Below are positions 1 through 8,269 of a stretch of 36,913 nt of DNA, piece after piece. Origin of the DNA: Paludibacter sp. (GTDB lineage Bacteria; Bacteroidota; Bacteroidia; Bacteroidales; Paludibacteraceae); NCBI GenBank assembly GCA_010365115.1, contig JAAFGX010000009.1, forward strand, positions 24,130-61,042. The letters are read 5' to 3'. The notes beneath the pieces are model-generated. The model saw only the letters and a list, made by a program, of their open reading frames with translations, had not been told where the DNA came from and did not search any database. Numbering within the stretch: the first letter of the stretch is position 1; the number at the start of each line of letters is the position of its first letter. Both the position numbers and the translations under genes were made by a program.

Positions 1-50
1 GTTTGAAAGCCTTCCGCAGGCGGAATTTGCAATCGGCATTAACAACAGTA

Positions 51-84
51 TACATTTAAAACAGATTGGACTGTTTTAAATGTA
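51..84. repeat. Perfect inverted repeat (14-bp stem, 6-nt loop)
   Basis: The arm tacatttaaaacag (51-64) is perfectly complementary to 71-84 around the loop attgga. There is no T-tract after the stem, so it is not a canonical terminator. It may close off a gene lying before the window, or be a repeat remnant. Confidence 0.6.
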
Positions 85-165
85 CAGTTGGTATAATTAA
101 ACTGAATCATATCAACACTATGATTTGTGATATTAACTAGACCAATTTAGTGAACTAAAATTGAT

Positions 166-195
166 AACCTCCTAATATTAGGGGGTTATTTTTTT
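166..195 (+). terminator. Intrinsic terminator, + strand
   Basis: A 10-bp stem (aacctcctaa, 166-175, against ttagggggtt, 178-187, with one G-T pair) is followed by attttttt. It most likely ends a plus-strand transcript that begins before the window. Confidence 0.65.
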
Positions 196-199
196 GGTA

Positions 200-575
200 T
201 GTAGGGCATGACAATAAGCTTGGATGGTATTAGTACTTACATAGGTGGAGTTGACTGGAAACATTAGCGATTGGCAGGGGTGTTGCGGGTGACTCCAAAT
301 CTGAAAGAAAACATTAGAAATCCGGTAGTACTTACGCTAAGAATTTAAAATCGAAGTAATTAAATCTAATTTAAAGCTCAGGAAGAGAGGAAACCGAGCC
401 ATGGATTGGATGCGCTCATACAATCAACCGTAACTCTCATGAGTAAATCAGTCATGACGCAGTGAAAGTTCATTATATTATCCCCAGAGATCTGATCTAC
501 CAACAGTGAAGAACTTTCAGCGATGGAAGTTTATATTTTGTAAGAAGTCAGCAGAAATCATATTAGTCATTTGTA
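200..575 (+). mobile_element. Group II intron 5' fragment (degenerate, no IEP)
   Basis: No protein-coding frame is visible here, but the text resembles the ribozyme 5' domains (I to start of IV) of bacterial group II introns as I remember them. Resembling stretches are tagtacttacataggtggag (230-249), agcgattggcaggggtgttg (267-286), ccatggattggatgcgctca (399-418) and especially agaagtcagcagaaatcata (543-562), which resembles the segment found just before many intron-encoded reverse transcriptases. No reverse transcriptase frame follows, no domain V hairpin was seen downstream to 1396, and no GTGYG 5' end is visible. It therefore looks truncated at both ends. The call rests on recalled similarity; the boundaries are approximate. 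Confidence 0.6.
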
Positions 576-1360
576 GCGAGCCATTACCCAGAAAGAAAAT
601 ACTTAAAATCCATCTTTTTTTTATAAAAAGTACGAGTCAATAAACTACACGGAACATCATTGATGTGTTAAAGACCTGAAATCTATACAAATATTTTCAC
701 ACACACTAAATTTTATTTACTTACAATCTAATGCCAATAGTTACACCGATTACATAATCGATATTGACTTTGGAAAAAGCTAGGCTCTATCCTACCAACA
801 TAAATTTCATATATGCTTTACCATATATTCTTGTTTTAAGATATTTATCAAGACTTCTAATTAACTATACAATAGTTGTTTAACGCACTGGTTAACTTTT
901 ATTTCGATAGTAATTATTTTTTTTGTAATATATATTCCATCTGTCATTTTTTACAAATATAAAAGATGAGCTAATTTACATAATATATTATAATTGAAAA
1001 TCATATTAGAATAAATCTTATGTATTAATTTAAGTTCCTTTAAATATATCTTTCAGAATATTACTGTAATGAATCTATTTAATGTATTAAATACAATTAA
1101 AAAGTAGCATAAAATGCACTTTAAAATAGAAAAAATGCTACTTTATGTGAAATAGAACAACTTCAATAGTCTTGAAATGAGTCGACTCTATGCTTTTTTA
1201 CGATACAAACAATATTTTACTAGATAAATAACGGAATAAAGCTTTTCAATTATCTACAATTCAAATTAAGAGTATTAAAAAAATAAGCTGTAATAAATAC
1301 CACACCAAAACTAAAAAATGCTACACCGTCCTATAAATCAAATATTTACGTATTTGTGCG
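576..1360. other. Gene-free AT-rich stretch
   Basis: I see no credible coding frame or RNA gene. The only structure noticed is a 10-bp inverted repeat, aaagtagcat (1101-1110) against atgctacttt (1135-1144), with a 24-nt loop. The stretch is probably the decayed surroundings of the intron relic plus the upstream region of the next gene. Confidence 0.5.
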
Positions 1361-1368
1361 TAACTTTG
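1361..1368 (+). promoter_or_regulatory. Bacteroidota-type -7 box (TAACTTTG)
   Basis: TAACTTTG matches the TAnnTTTG -7 element and lies 28 bp before the ATG at 1397. No clear TTTG -33 element sits at the expected distance of about 20 bp, so this is a moderate call. Confidence 0.5.
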
Positions 1369-1396
1369 ACATGTAAATCAAATACAAAATATTTAT

Positions 1397-2623
1397 ATGA
1401 AAAAACAAATCGCACAATTAGCATTAGTAGGTTTATTTATTTTTATGATTCAAACACCTGCATTCGGACAAGGATCAACTTATTCTGGGTCTTATGAAGT
1501 TTCAGCTCCTATTGTATTAACAGGAGCTAGTAATTTGACAATAAGTAATTTGCAAATTACAAACCCGGGAGGAAATTGTATTACGCTTACAAATTGTACT
1601 AATATCACAATTCAAAACTGTAAACTTGGACCCTCAAAAGGTGAAGGAGTTTCAATCGAGAATTGCAATAATATCACAGTTGTTAATTGCACGATGGAAT
1701 TAATACGTACTGGAGTTTATGCACAAGCAAGCACTGGTGTGAAAGTAAACTATAATGATGTAAAAAATATTCTAGGACCTATGCCAAGAGGCCAAATGGT
1801 GCAATTTAACGATGTTTCAGGAGCTGATAATAGTATCAGTTTTAATGTAGCCGAGAATATAGCCGGTCAAAGTGCAACCGAAGATGTCATTAGTTTATAT
1901 ATGTCTAACGGTACAGAGCTTAGTCCTATAAAAGTAGCCGGTAACTGGATTCGTGGCGGAGGACCATCCGTTTCGGGTGGTGGAATTATGACAGGCGATA
2001 ATGGTGGATCATACGTGCTTGTAGAAAACAATATATTGGTTAATCCAGGACAATACGGCTTATCTGTTGCAGGCGGACATCATATTACAATTAGAAATAA
2101 TAAGGTGTATTCCCAAAAATTCACTTTTGCGAACATTGGACTTGTGGCATGGAATCAATATTCCTTTGCAAGTTATTCCAATACAATTATGAATAATGAA
2201 ATTAATTATACCAACAATAATGGAGTTATAAATAACATGTGGAATGCCGGAAATATGGGTGTGGTAACAGGTTGGGATACAAATACATATAATTCAAATG
2301 TAACAGCTTCTATATTACCTTCAAAAATTATCGGAAGAGTAGTTGCAATAACTACTGATGTACCTGTGGCTCCTGTAACAAATCAGATTAAAATTTATCC
2401 AAGTGTAGTAAATGATCATCTAACTGTTGAATCGACTTCGGAAATAAAAAATGGAACGATAGAAATTTTCAATATTAAAGGACAAAGGATAATCAATCTG
2501 CCAATAATTGAAATGAATACCGAAATAAGCACAAGCCAATTTGCAACCGGTGTATATATCGTCAAAATTTTAAATAATAACGAACAACTAGAAGTAAAGA
2601 AAATTATTGTTGGAAGAAATTAA
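1397..2623 (+). CDS. Right-handed beta-helix protein with T9SS C-terminal sorting domain
   Basis: This is a 408-residue secreted protein. Residues 1-25 form a signal peptide (MKKQ, hydrophobic core, cleavage near AFGQ). The middle part (about 35-300) has the N-x-[ST]-[IV] rhythm of a parallel beta-helix (repeats such as NITIQNCKL and NITVVNCTM), with the 'GGHHITIRNNKVYS' type of strand typical of pectate-lyase-like folds. The last roughly 80 residues (from KIYPSVVNDHLTVES, through GTIEIFNIKGQ, to GVYIVKI and a basic end) are a type A sorting domain of the type IX secretion system. The protein should be exported through T9SS and anchored at the surface or released. No catalytic residues can be assigned, so activity on a polysaccharide is only a possibility. 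It is convergent with the EPS locus and not part of that operon. Confidence 0.85.
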   Translation: MKKQIAQLALVGLFIFMIQTPAFGQGSTYSGSYEVSAPIVLTGASNLTISNLQITNPGGNCITLTNCTNITIQNCKLGPSKGEGVSIENCNNITVVNCTMELIRTGVYAQASTGVKVNYNDVKNILGPMPRGQMVQFNDVSGADNSISFNVAENIAGQSATEDVISLYMSNGTELSPIKVAGNWIRGGGPSVSGGGIMTGDNGGSYVLVENNILVNPGQYGLSVAGGHHITIRNNKVYSQKFTFANIGLVAWNQYSFASYSNTIMNNEINYTNNNGVINNMWNAGNMGVVTGWDTNTYNSNVTASILPSKIIGRVVAITTDVPVAPVTNQIKIYPSVVNDHLTVESTSEIKNGTIEIFNIKGQRIINLPIIEMNTEISTSQFATGVYIVKILNNNEQLEVKKIIVGRN

Positions 2624-2645
2624 TTCAATATTTCTGATTTGTTTT

Positions 2646-2700
2646 TAAATAGAAACTGGCAATTTATAATACTAAATTATAAATTGCCAGTTTCTATTTA
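2646..2700. terminator. Perfect 24-bp hairpin between convergent genes
   Basis: The arms 2646-2669 and 2677-2700 are perfectly complementary over 24 bp with a 7-nt loop (tactaaa). It sits between the ends of the convergent genes 1397-2623 (+) and 2772-4148 (-). No long T-tract follows on either strand, but the position argues for a bidirectional terminator. Confidence 0.6.
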
Positions 2701-2771
2701 TCCCAAAAAAACTATCTTAATTTGTTTCATTTACTATCATATAGAATTGAAGTGAATGAATCTATAGGACT

Positions 2772-4148
2772 TTATCTAGCATTTTTGTAAACTTTACTTC
2801 CAAACACTGTTAGAAATATAATTTTTATATCCCACCAGAATGTCCAATTTTCCAAATATATCATATCATATTCTACCCGCTTTTCCATCTTCCACAACAC
2901 GTCTGTCTCACCTCTGTAGCCATTTACCTGTGCCCAACCTGTAATACCCGGCTTCACATAATGACGAACACGATAATGCTCGATTAATTCAGAGTACTTA
3001 TCGGTGTGCTTTAACATGTGTGGTCGTGGTCCTACAACTGACATGTGTCCTAATAAAACATTAAAAAACTGAGGAAACTCATCCAAATTGGTTTTGCGTA
3101 GAAACTGACCAATTCCGGTAATGCGAACATCACCTTTTGTGGCTTGTTTTTCATCTGCATCATCGCTCAGACACATACTTCTAAACTTCATGCAATTGAA
3201 TGTTTTGTTATTGATTCCCGTACGTTTTTGAAGAAAAAAAATGGGTCCTTTTGAATTCAATTTAATCAGAATACATAAAATCGGGAAAAGCCAACTTATA
3301 ATAAACACAATGACCATAGAAGAAAAGAAAACATCAAATACTCTTTTGAAGAAGCGCGAATTTCTATCATCCAATGGTATTTCCTGAGGGTTAAATACTA
3401 CCAAAGAACCAACTGACTCCATATTTAAGGTTGACTTAAATCCATATTGATTTTCAGGTACAAATCTTAGTCTGACTCCAATTTTATTGCAAATATCAAG
3501 CAATTCCTTGCTTTTAGCAGTATCATTATATGCCGAGTGGGTAACAAAAAGTATATCAATTTGATTTTGCGAAACTATTGATGCCAGTTCGTTAATGTCT
3601 CCTAAAACTTCCTTGTTTTTATCACCTTTATCAGATACATATCCTAAAAAATCATATCCAAGCAATGGATTGTTTTCTAATAAATTTCTTAGAAATACCC
3701 CCATATCGTTCATTCCTATAATGAGCACTCTATGAACATAGAAACCTTTAGCACGCCTTAATTTTAAATAGGTATATAAGAAATAATAAAAAACCAGTTT
3801 CCCAATGTAAAATAATGCTGCACATTGTATCAAAAATAGGTGTGAAAAATTTAAAGGTAAAAAAAACTGAGCAATTATAAATGATATTATAATAAAAATT
3901 ATGACTCTGTATGTTATACGTTTTACCCGGTTTGAAAAATAATCGTGTAAATATAAATTTCTTCGTGAAAATACAGAGTAGGTAATTACTTCTGCCATAT
4001 TTAAAAGCAAGATATATACTTTTTTATCGTGAATGTTTATAATATTTATGATTGGACTAATTGAAAATAAAAGTGTAATGACAATATTTAGTATAATTAT
4101 GTCAAAAGCCAAATATAAAAACCTAAGTTCAGTTTCATTCGATTTCAT
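2772..4148 (-). CDS. WcaJ-like undecaprenyl-phosphate sugar phosphotransferase
   Basis: This 458-residue enzyme is a polyprenyl phosphoglycosyltransferase of the WcaJ/WbaP (TIGR03025-like) type. It moves a sugar-1-phosphate from a nucleotide sugar to undecaprenyl phosphate, the committing step of EPS repeat-unit assembly at the inner membrane. Four N-terminal hydrophobic segments (about 11-35, 44-62, 82-98, 104-126) are followed by a CoA-binding-like/Rossmann region (about 138-255). The catalytic part starts at KRVFDV (268-273) with a further membrane-entering helix (274-295). It carries MKFRSM (320-325), LDEFPQ (355-360, with the expected Asp-Glu pair), VVGPRP (371-376) and KPGITGWAQVNGYRGET (399-415). 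It is the last gene of the minus-strand EPS locus. The sugar (glucose or galactose) cannot be read from the sequence. Confidence 0.92.
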   Translation of the reverse strand: MKSNETELRFLYLAFDIIILNIVITLLFSISPIINIINIHDKKVYILLLNMAEVITYSVFSRRNLYLHDYFSNRVKRITYRVIIFIIISFIIAQFFLPLNFSHLFLIQCAALFYIGKLVFYYFLYTYLKLRRAKGFYVHRVLIIGMNDMGVFLRNLLENNPLLGYDFLGYVSDKGDKNKEVLGDINELASIVSQNQIDILFVTHSAYNDTAKSKELLDICNKIGVRLRFVPENQYGFKSTLNMESVGSLVVFNPQEIPLDDRNSRFFKRVFDVFFSSMVIVFIISWLFPILCILIKLNSKGPIFFLQKRTGINNKTFNCMKFRSMCLSDDADEKQATKGDVRITGIGQFLRKTNLDEFPQFFNVLLGHMSVVGPRPHMLKHTDKYSELIEHYRVRHYVKPGITGWAQVNGYRGETDVLWKMEKRVEYDMIYLENWTFWWDIKIIFLTVFGSKVYKNAR

Positions 4149-4310
4149 AACAGAATCTTTTAATTTTAAAATAATTCATATAAAGCTGTAAAGTTTAATG
4201 TGTTAATATCTTTGAAAATTAAGCCACAATTTCTTATTTGTTGCATGAAATAAAAAGATTTATATTTTATAACACACAACAAAATCAATACGTAAATGTA
4301 TAAACTGATG

Positions 4311-5015
4311 TTAAATCCAGATTTTTTCTTTCAACACATATCCGATAAACATTGCGTTACCGACCAGATATCTGCGCCACATCCGGCGTGGCTCTTTTAT
4401 TAAGCGATAGAACCATTCCATGCCAATATGTATCATCCAACTAGGAGCACGTTTGACTGTTCCGGCATAAAAATCAAAAACTGCACCTATGCAGCATACG
4501 TGACCAACCTCCAAGTCGGCAAAATACTGATGCGCCCATTTTTCTTGTTTAGGAGCAGTCATACCTATAAACAAAACATCTGGTTTTACTGCATTTACCT
4601 CATCAACCATCAATTCACTCTCTTCATGGCTAAATTCAGGTCTAAAAGGCGGTGAGAAACCATAAACCTTGACATTTGGATACTCTTTTGCAGCTCTTTC
4701 TATAATCTTTTGTAGAGTTGCCTCCGAACTGCCCAGAAAAAAACATTTACCGCCAGAAACATTAATTCGTTCCATTTCGTAGGTGAACAAATCGGCACCG
4801 GCTATCTTATGAATCTTTTTTCCGGTCAATAAACGTATAGCCCAAACTACACTTATACCATCAGGCAAGAGCACATCACTATACTGTAATGCTTTATTAA
4901 ATTCTTCATCACTCTTTAGCGTATTATAAGAATGTGCATTTATAGTACTGATAAGAGCCTTTGGTTGAACAATAGCGTTTAGGGATTTACTAAACAAAGC
5001 GTAGTTTTGTAACAT
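4311..5015 (-). CDS. WecG/TagA/CpsF family glycosyltransferase (GT26)
   Basis: The 234-residue protein has the full set of WecG/TagA marks: PDGISVVW (51-58), the FFLGSSE loop (92-98), GMTAPKQEKW (151-160), GAVFDFYAGTVKRAP (177-191) and the basic, membrane-associating C-terminus with GMEWFYRLIKEPRRMWRRY (198-216). Known members transfer N-acetylmannosamine, its uronic acid, or glucose to lipid-linked GlcNAc, so this is probably an early transferase acting after the WcaJ-like enzyme. It lies 162 bp upstream of that gene and 103 bp downstream of the fused GT4 gene. The donor sugar is not determined. Confidence 0.92.
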   Translation of the reverse strand: MLQNYALFSKSLNAIVQPKALISTINAHSYNTLKSDEEFNKALQYSDVLLPDGISVVWAIRLLTGKKIHKIAGADLFTYEMERINVSGGKCFFLGSSEATLQKIIERAAKEYPNVKVYGFSPPFRPEFSHEESELMVDEVNAVKPDVLFIGMTAPKQEKWAHQYFADLEVGHVCCIGAVFDFYAGTVKRAPSWMIHIGMEWFYRLIKEPRRMWRRYLVGNAMFIGYVLKEKIWI

Positions 5016-5118
5016 AATTTTATCTTTTATAAATTCATAATAAACTTTAGGTATTGATATAACACATTTGCAATAACAAAAGTTTAATCAAAAAAGACAT
5101 TTTATGTCACATTTTATA

Positions 5119-7356
5119 CTACTTATATGATATATCATGTAGTATTAAATCCAAATTATGTTCGAAACGGCTTAAAGTAAGCTCTTTTTCGTATTTCAAT
5201 CTTCCCGCTCGACCTAAATTGCTACGCAATTTTTTATCACTAATTAACGTCTCGAGTTTTTCTGCCAATAATTGAGAATTATTTTTCAAAATTAAAAATC
5301 CAGTAATTCCATCATCAATAATATCGGGGATTCCACCTTCATAAGTAGAAACTACCGGTAAAGAATAACTCATTGCTTCTAAAAGAACTAATGGGAAACA
5401 TTCGTTAGGATAGAATGTTGGAAAGGCGAAAATATCGGCATTGTTCATATATTCTTTTTTAGCAGAGCCATATTTTCCGCCCATATACTTAACATACCCT
5501 TCAATACCTAAAGACTTCAGCTTTTCATTAAATTGAGAAGAATCAATATCTCCCTCAGCTCCAACAAAATTACATTCAAATTCAATCCCTTTTTTCCTTA
5601 ACAAAGAACATGCTTCCAACAAAACAGTAACGCCTTTTGAGTTAATTAAATTTGACAGGAACAGGATATTGACTTTTTTCTCAGGATCAGGCATTTTTAA
5701 ATAATTATTTAAACCTTCATCTTTTATACCGTTAGGGCATACATATACTCTGGATAAGGGTACATAAGTTTCAATATCCGCATACAAAAGCTTTGAAAGA
5801 AGAATTACATCAGCATCTTTAAATATAAATTGGTATAGAAAATTATAACCTTTTTTTTGTTGAAAATGACTTACCCCTTTATTATGAAGGTGGTAGACTC
5901 TTCTAATTCGAAAGAGTTTCAAAACAGCGACTAATAAAACATCTTTATAAAAAGCTGAACCTGATACAGTAAGTGCGAAATAACAAAGTTCAGGCCTATT
6001 GTAAATCACTTTAAATAAGATCTGAATCCAGATTATCAGGAATCTGAACAACTTCAATGAACTGGACTTACCCGTTTCATTAATTGTTCTCGATACTAGT
6101 AAGTTTATATAATTACAATCAAAGGAATTGTTAATCAAAGCACTGTCGTAAATCAACTTTCCTACAATTGAAGAACCATGCACAGGAGGTGGAATATGAA
6201 GTATAAAAAGGACTTTTTTTAGTGGCATTGTAGTTTTGATTTCTTTAAAAAAAAATGGCAGAAGAATATCGTTCAAATTATGTTCAAATCGAGTCAACAT
6301 AAATTCGTTTACATATTTATGTCTTCCGGCCTTTCCCATTTCTAGGCGAAGTTCCGGATTTTTAATTAGCACTTCTAATTTATCCGCCAAAGCTTCAGCA
6401 TTTTTAGTTGGTACTAGAAATCCTGTTTTTCCATCTTCAACTTCATCGGGTATTCCACCTTCAAAAGTAGAAACTACCGGCAATGAACAACTCATTGCTT
6501 CTAAAAGGACTAATGGGAAACATTCAGAATAAGTTGGGAAAGCAAAAATGTCGGCATTTGTGAAAAATTTGAGCTTTTCTTCGTCAACTTTTTTTCCAAG
6601 ATAGTGGATTTTATCTGACAATTGCATATTCCCGACTATTTCATCAAACTGATATTTGCTTATATCACCCTCAGCTCCAACAAAATTACATTCAAAGTCT
6701 ATTCCCCTCTGCTGTAAAATAGAACAAGCTTCCAACAAAACAAACACTCCTTTCGATTCAATTAAATTCGATAAAAACAAAAGACTTACCTTTTTATCTA
6801 CATTAATAGTTCTACGTTTAAAATTATGGAATAAATCACTGATTCCGTTTGGACAAATACGAACTCTCGATTTGGGCACAAAAGCCTCTATATCTGAATA
6901 CAAAATAGATGACAGCAGAATGACTTCTGATTTTTTAAAAACAAAACTGTAAAGAATTCTATAAATTAAATTAGTTTTATTTCGATTAATGCCTTTATTG
7001 TGAAGATGAAATACATGTTGAATTCTAAAAATTCGTAAAAAAACAACCAATACAACATCTTTGAGAAATGCTGATCCTGAAACAGTGAGAGCCAGATAAC
7101 ACAAATCTGGCCTATTAAATAAAATTTCATACAATGAATTTAAAGTAATACCAATAAAGCGAAAAATTTTCAAGGAACTTGTCTTTCCAGTTTCATTTAT
7201 TTTCTTTGACACAAGAAGATTAATATACCGGCACTCAAATGAATCGTTAATTATAGCAGATTCACTTATTGACTGGCCTACAACAGCTGATCCATGTACA
7301 GGCGGTGGCAGGTGTAATAAAAAGAGAATTTTAGGTTTAGTAGTTTTTTTCATCAT
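5119..7356 (-). CDS. Fused tandem GT4-GT4 glycosyltransferase (two paralogous copies in one frame)
   Basis: The 745-residue frame is two complete GT-B/GT4 glycosyltransferases head to tail. Copy 1 covers residues 1-376 and copy 2 covers 377-745. Both begin KxLFxLHxPPPVHGS, share INLLVS..INETGK.SSLK, LTVSGSAF.KDV, HLHNKG, R..CPNGI, SNLI.SKGV.VLLEACS, and end in ECFPLVLLEAMS.SLPVVST.EGGIPD plus RFEHNL. By eye well over half of the aligned positions are identical. A usual GT4 protein is about 370 residues, so this is a duplication followed by fusion. Copy 2 still begins with its own Met (ATG at 6228). The junction contains nine T on the coding strand (6247-6255): ten would stop copy 1 at once, eight would stop it just past the copy-2 ATG. 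The fusion may therefore be real, slippage-dependent, or a sequence error. Both halves keep GT4 motifs, so both could be active. Confidence 0.88.
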   Translation of the reverse strand: MMKKTTKPKILFLLHLPPPVHGSAVVGQSISESAIINDSFECRYINLLVSKKINETGKTSSLKIFRFIGITLNSLYEILFNRPDLCYLALTVSGSAFLKDVVLVVFLRIFRIQHVFHLHNKGINRNKTNLIYRILYSFVFKKSEVILLSSILYSDIEAFVPKSRVRICPNGISDLFHNFKRRTINVDKKVSLLFLSNLIESKGVFVLLEACSILQQRGIDFECNFVGAEGDISKYQFDEIVGNMQLSDKIHYLGKKVDEEKLKFFTNADIFAFPTYSECFPLVLLEAMSCSLPVVSTFEGGIPDEVEDGKTGFLVPTKNAEALADKLEVLIKNPELRLEMGKAGRHKYVNEFMLTRFEHNLNDILLPFFFKEIKTTMPLKKVLFILHIPPPVHGSSIVGKLIYDSALINNSFDCNYINLLVSRTINETGKSSSLKLFRFLIIWIQILFKVIYNRPELCYFALTVSGSAFYKDVLLVAVLKLFRIRRVYHLHNKGVSHFQQKKGYNFLYQFIFKDADVILLSKLLYADIETYVPLSRVYVCPNGIKDEGLNNYLKMPDPEKKVNILFLSNLINSKGVTVLLEACSLLRKKGIEFECNFVGAEGDIDSSQFNEKLKSLGIEGYVKYMGGKYGSAKKEYMNNADIFAFPTFYPNECFPLVLLEAMSYSLPVVSTYEGGIPDIIDDGITGFLILKNNSQLLAEKLETLISDKKLRSNLGRAGRLKYEKELTLSRFEHNLDLILHDISYK
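6247..6255 (-). repeat. 9-nt homopolymer at GT4-GT4 junction
   Basis: Nine A on the plus strand give nine T on the coding strand, reading P-F-F-F-K-E at the copy 1/copy 2 junction. In the +1 form the next codon is TAA. In the -1 form the frame runs to a TAA that overlaps the copy-2 ATG at 6226-6228. Confidence 0.8.
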
Positions 7357-7410
7357 TTATAGTTTAAAAGTTCTATCATGTTTTGGCTGGGTATCCGTTA
7401 AGATATATTT

Positions 7411-8148
7411 TTATTTCTTATTCAAAGCATTCCAACATTCTGTATTATTCAAGTAAGAAATTTCATTATTATACGATAACATTTTAAAAACCAATTCTAA
7501 TTCTTTCCAAAGATTGTACTTTTCAATTTCCCATGAATGACCCCATAAATGAAATACACCGCCATTTTCAAGTAATCTATTCATAATTCCCTCAACTAAT
7601 CCTGGGAAATGCTTGTTGCCTTTATAAAAAAAGAGATTTTGAACAATCGGCTGTAAAAAAACATTCTTCAAGCAATGACGAATTAATACAGCACTGCTAT
7701 GATTGTAAACCTGAACACTGGTATTCATTATCTGTTGAACTGGTTCCAAAGAACTATATAACATCTTCGTTGTACGCCCGAATAAAAACCCGGCATCATT
7801 AACTAGTTGAATATCACGCTGCGAATATTTACCTCCGGGATAACAAAATGCATCAATATTTTTCCCCAGTTTATCCTGAAGCATTGATTTACAAGTACAT
7901 ATTTCATATTTTGCATCTTCCAACCCAAGCGTATTAAGATAAATGTGATTTACAGTATGCCCTCCAATTTCATGCTTTCTGGAAATTTCGTTGAGAATAT
8001 TGGATTCCATTACCGGACGTTCGGAATTTTTGATTGGAATATAGAAAGTACCTTTAATATTGTACTTCTCTAATAATTCTGCTATTCTAACATCAAGCGC
8101 AAAACCATCATCCCAACTTGTAGTAATAATTAATTGTTTTTTATTCAT
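7411..8148 (-). CDS. Polysaccharide deacetylase (NodB/CE4 family)
   Basis: With the ATG at 8148 this is a 245-residue NodB-fold protein. The TTSWDDG motif (residues 9-15) gives the catalytic and metal-binding Asp pair. GGHTVNH (62-68) gives the two metal His (64, 68) of the HxxxH motif. FCYPGGKYS is the following P-G motif, and VFHLWGHSWE near the end is the late His motif. Such enzymes remove N- or O-acetyl groups from sugars. I see no signal peptide, so it may act on a lipid-linked intermediate on the cytoplasmic side; this is inference. An in-frame TTG at 8214 would add a hydrophobic N-terminal stretch, and an ATG at 8154 adds two residues. I prefer 8148 because the deacetylase fold begins directly after it. 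Confidence 0.85.
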   Translation of the reverse strand: MNKKQLIITTSWDDGFALDVRIAELLEKYNIKGTFYIPIKNSERPVMESNILNEISRKHEIGGHTVNHIYLNTLGLEDAKYEICTCKSMLQDKLGKNIDAFCYPGGKYSQRDIQLVNDAGFLFGRTTKMLYSSLEPVQQIMNTSVQVYNHSSAVLIRHCLKNVFLQPIVQNLFFYKGNKHFPGLVEGIMNRLLENGGVFHLWGHSWEIEKYNLWKELELVFKMLSYNNEISYLNNTECWNALNKK

Positions 8149-8269
8149 AAACATATATTTGCTAATTTTTAGAACAATCAACAATTGAATAATGTTTAAA
8201 AAAATAACATTCAAAAAAATACATATTCATTGTTTCAATATTACAGCTAAAAAATAAAAATGTGATATT

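Noticed and set aside
600..1396. Search for the 3' half (domains V/VI) of the group II intron
   Set aside because: No domain V-like hairpin with the catalytic triad was seen, so only a 5' fragment is called.
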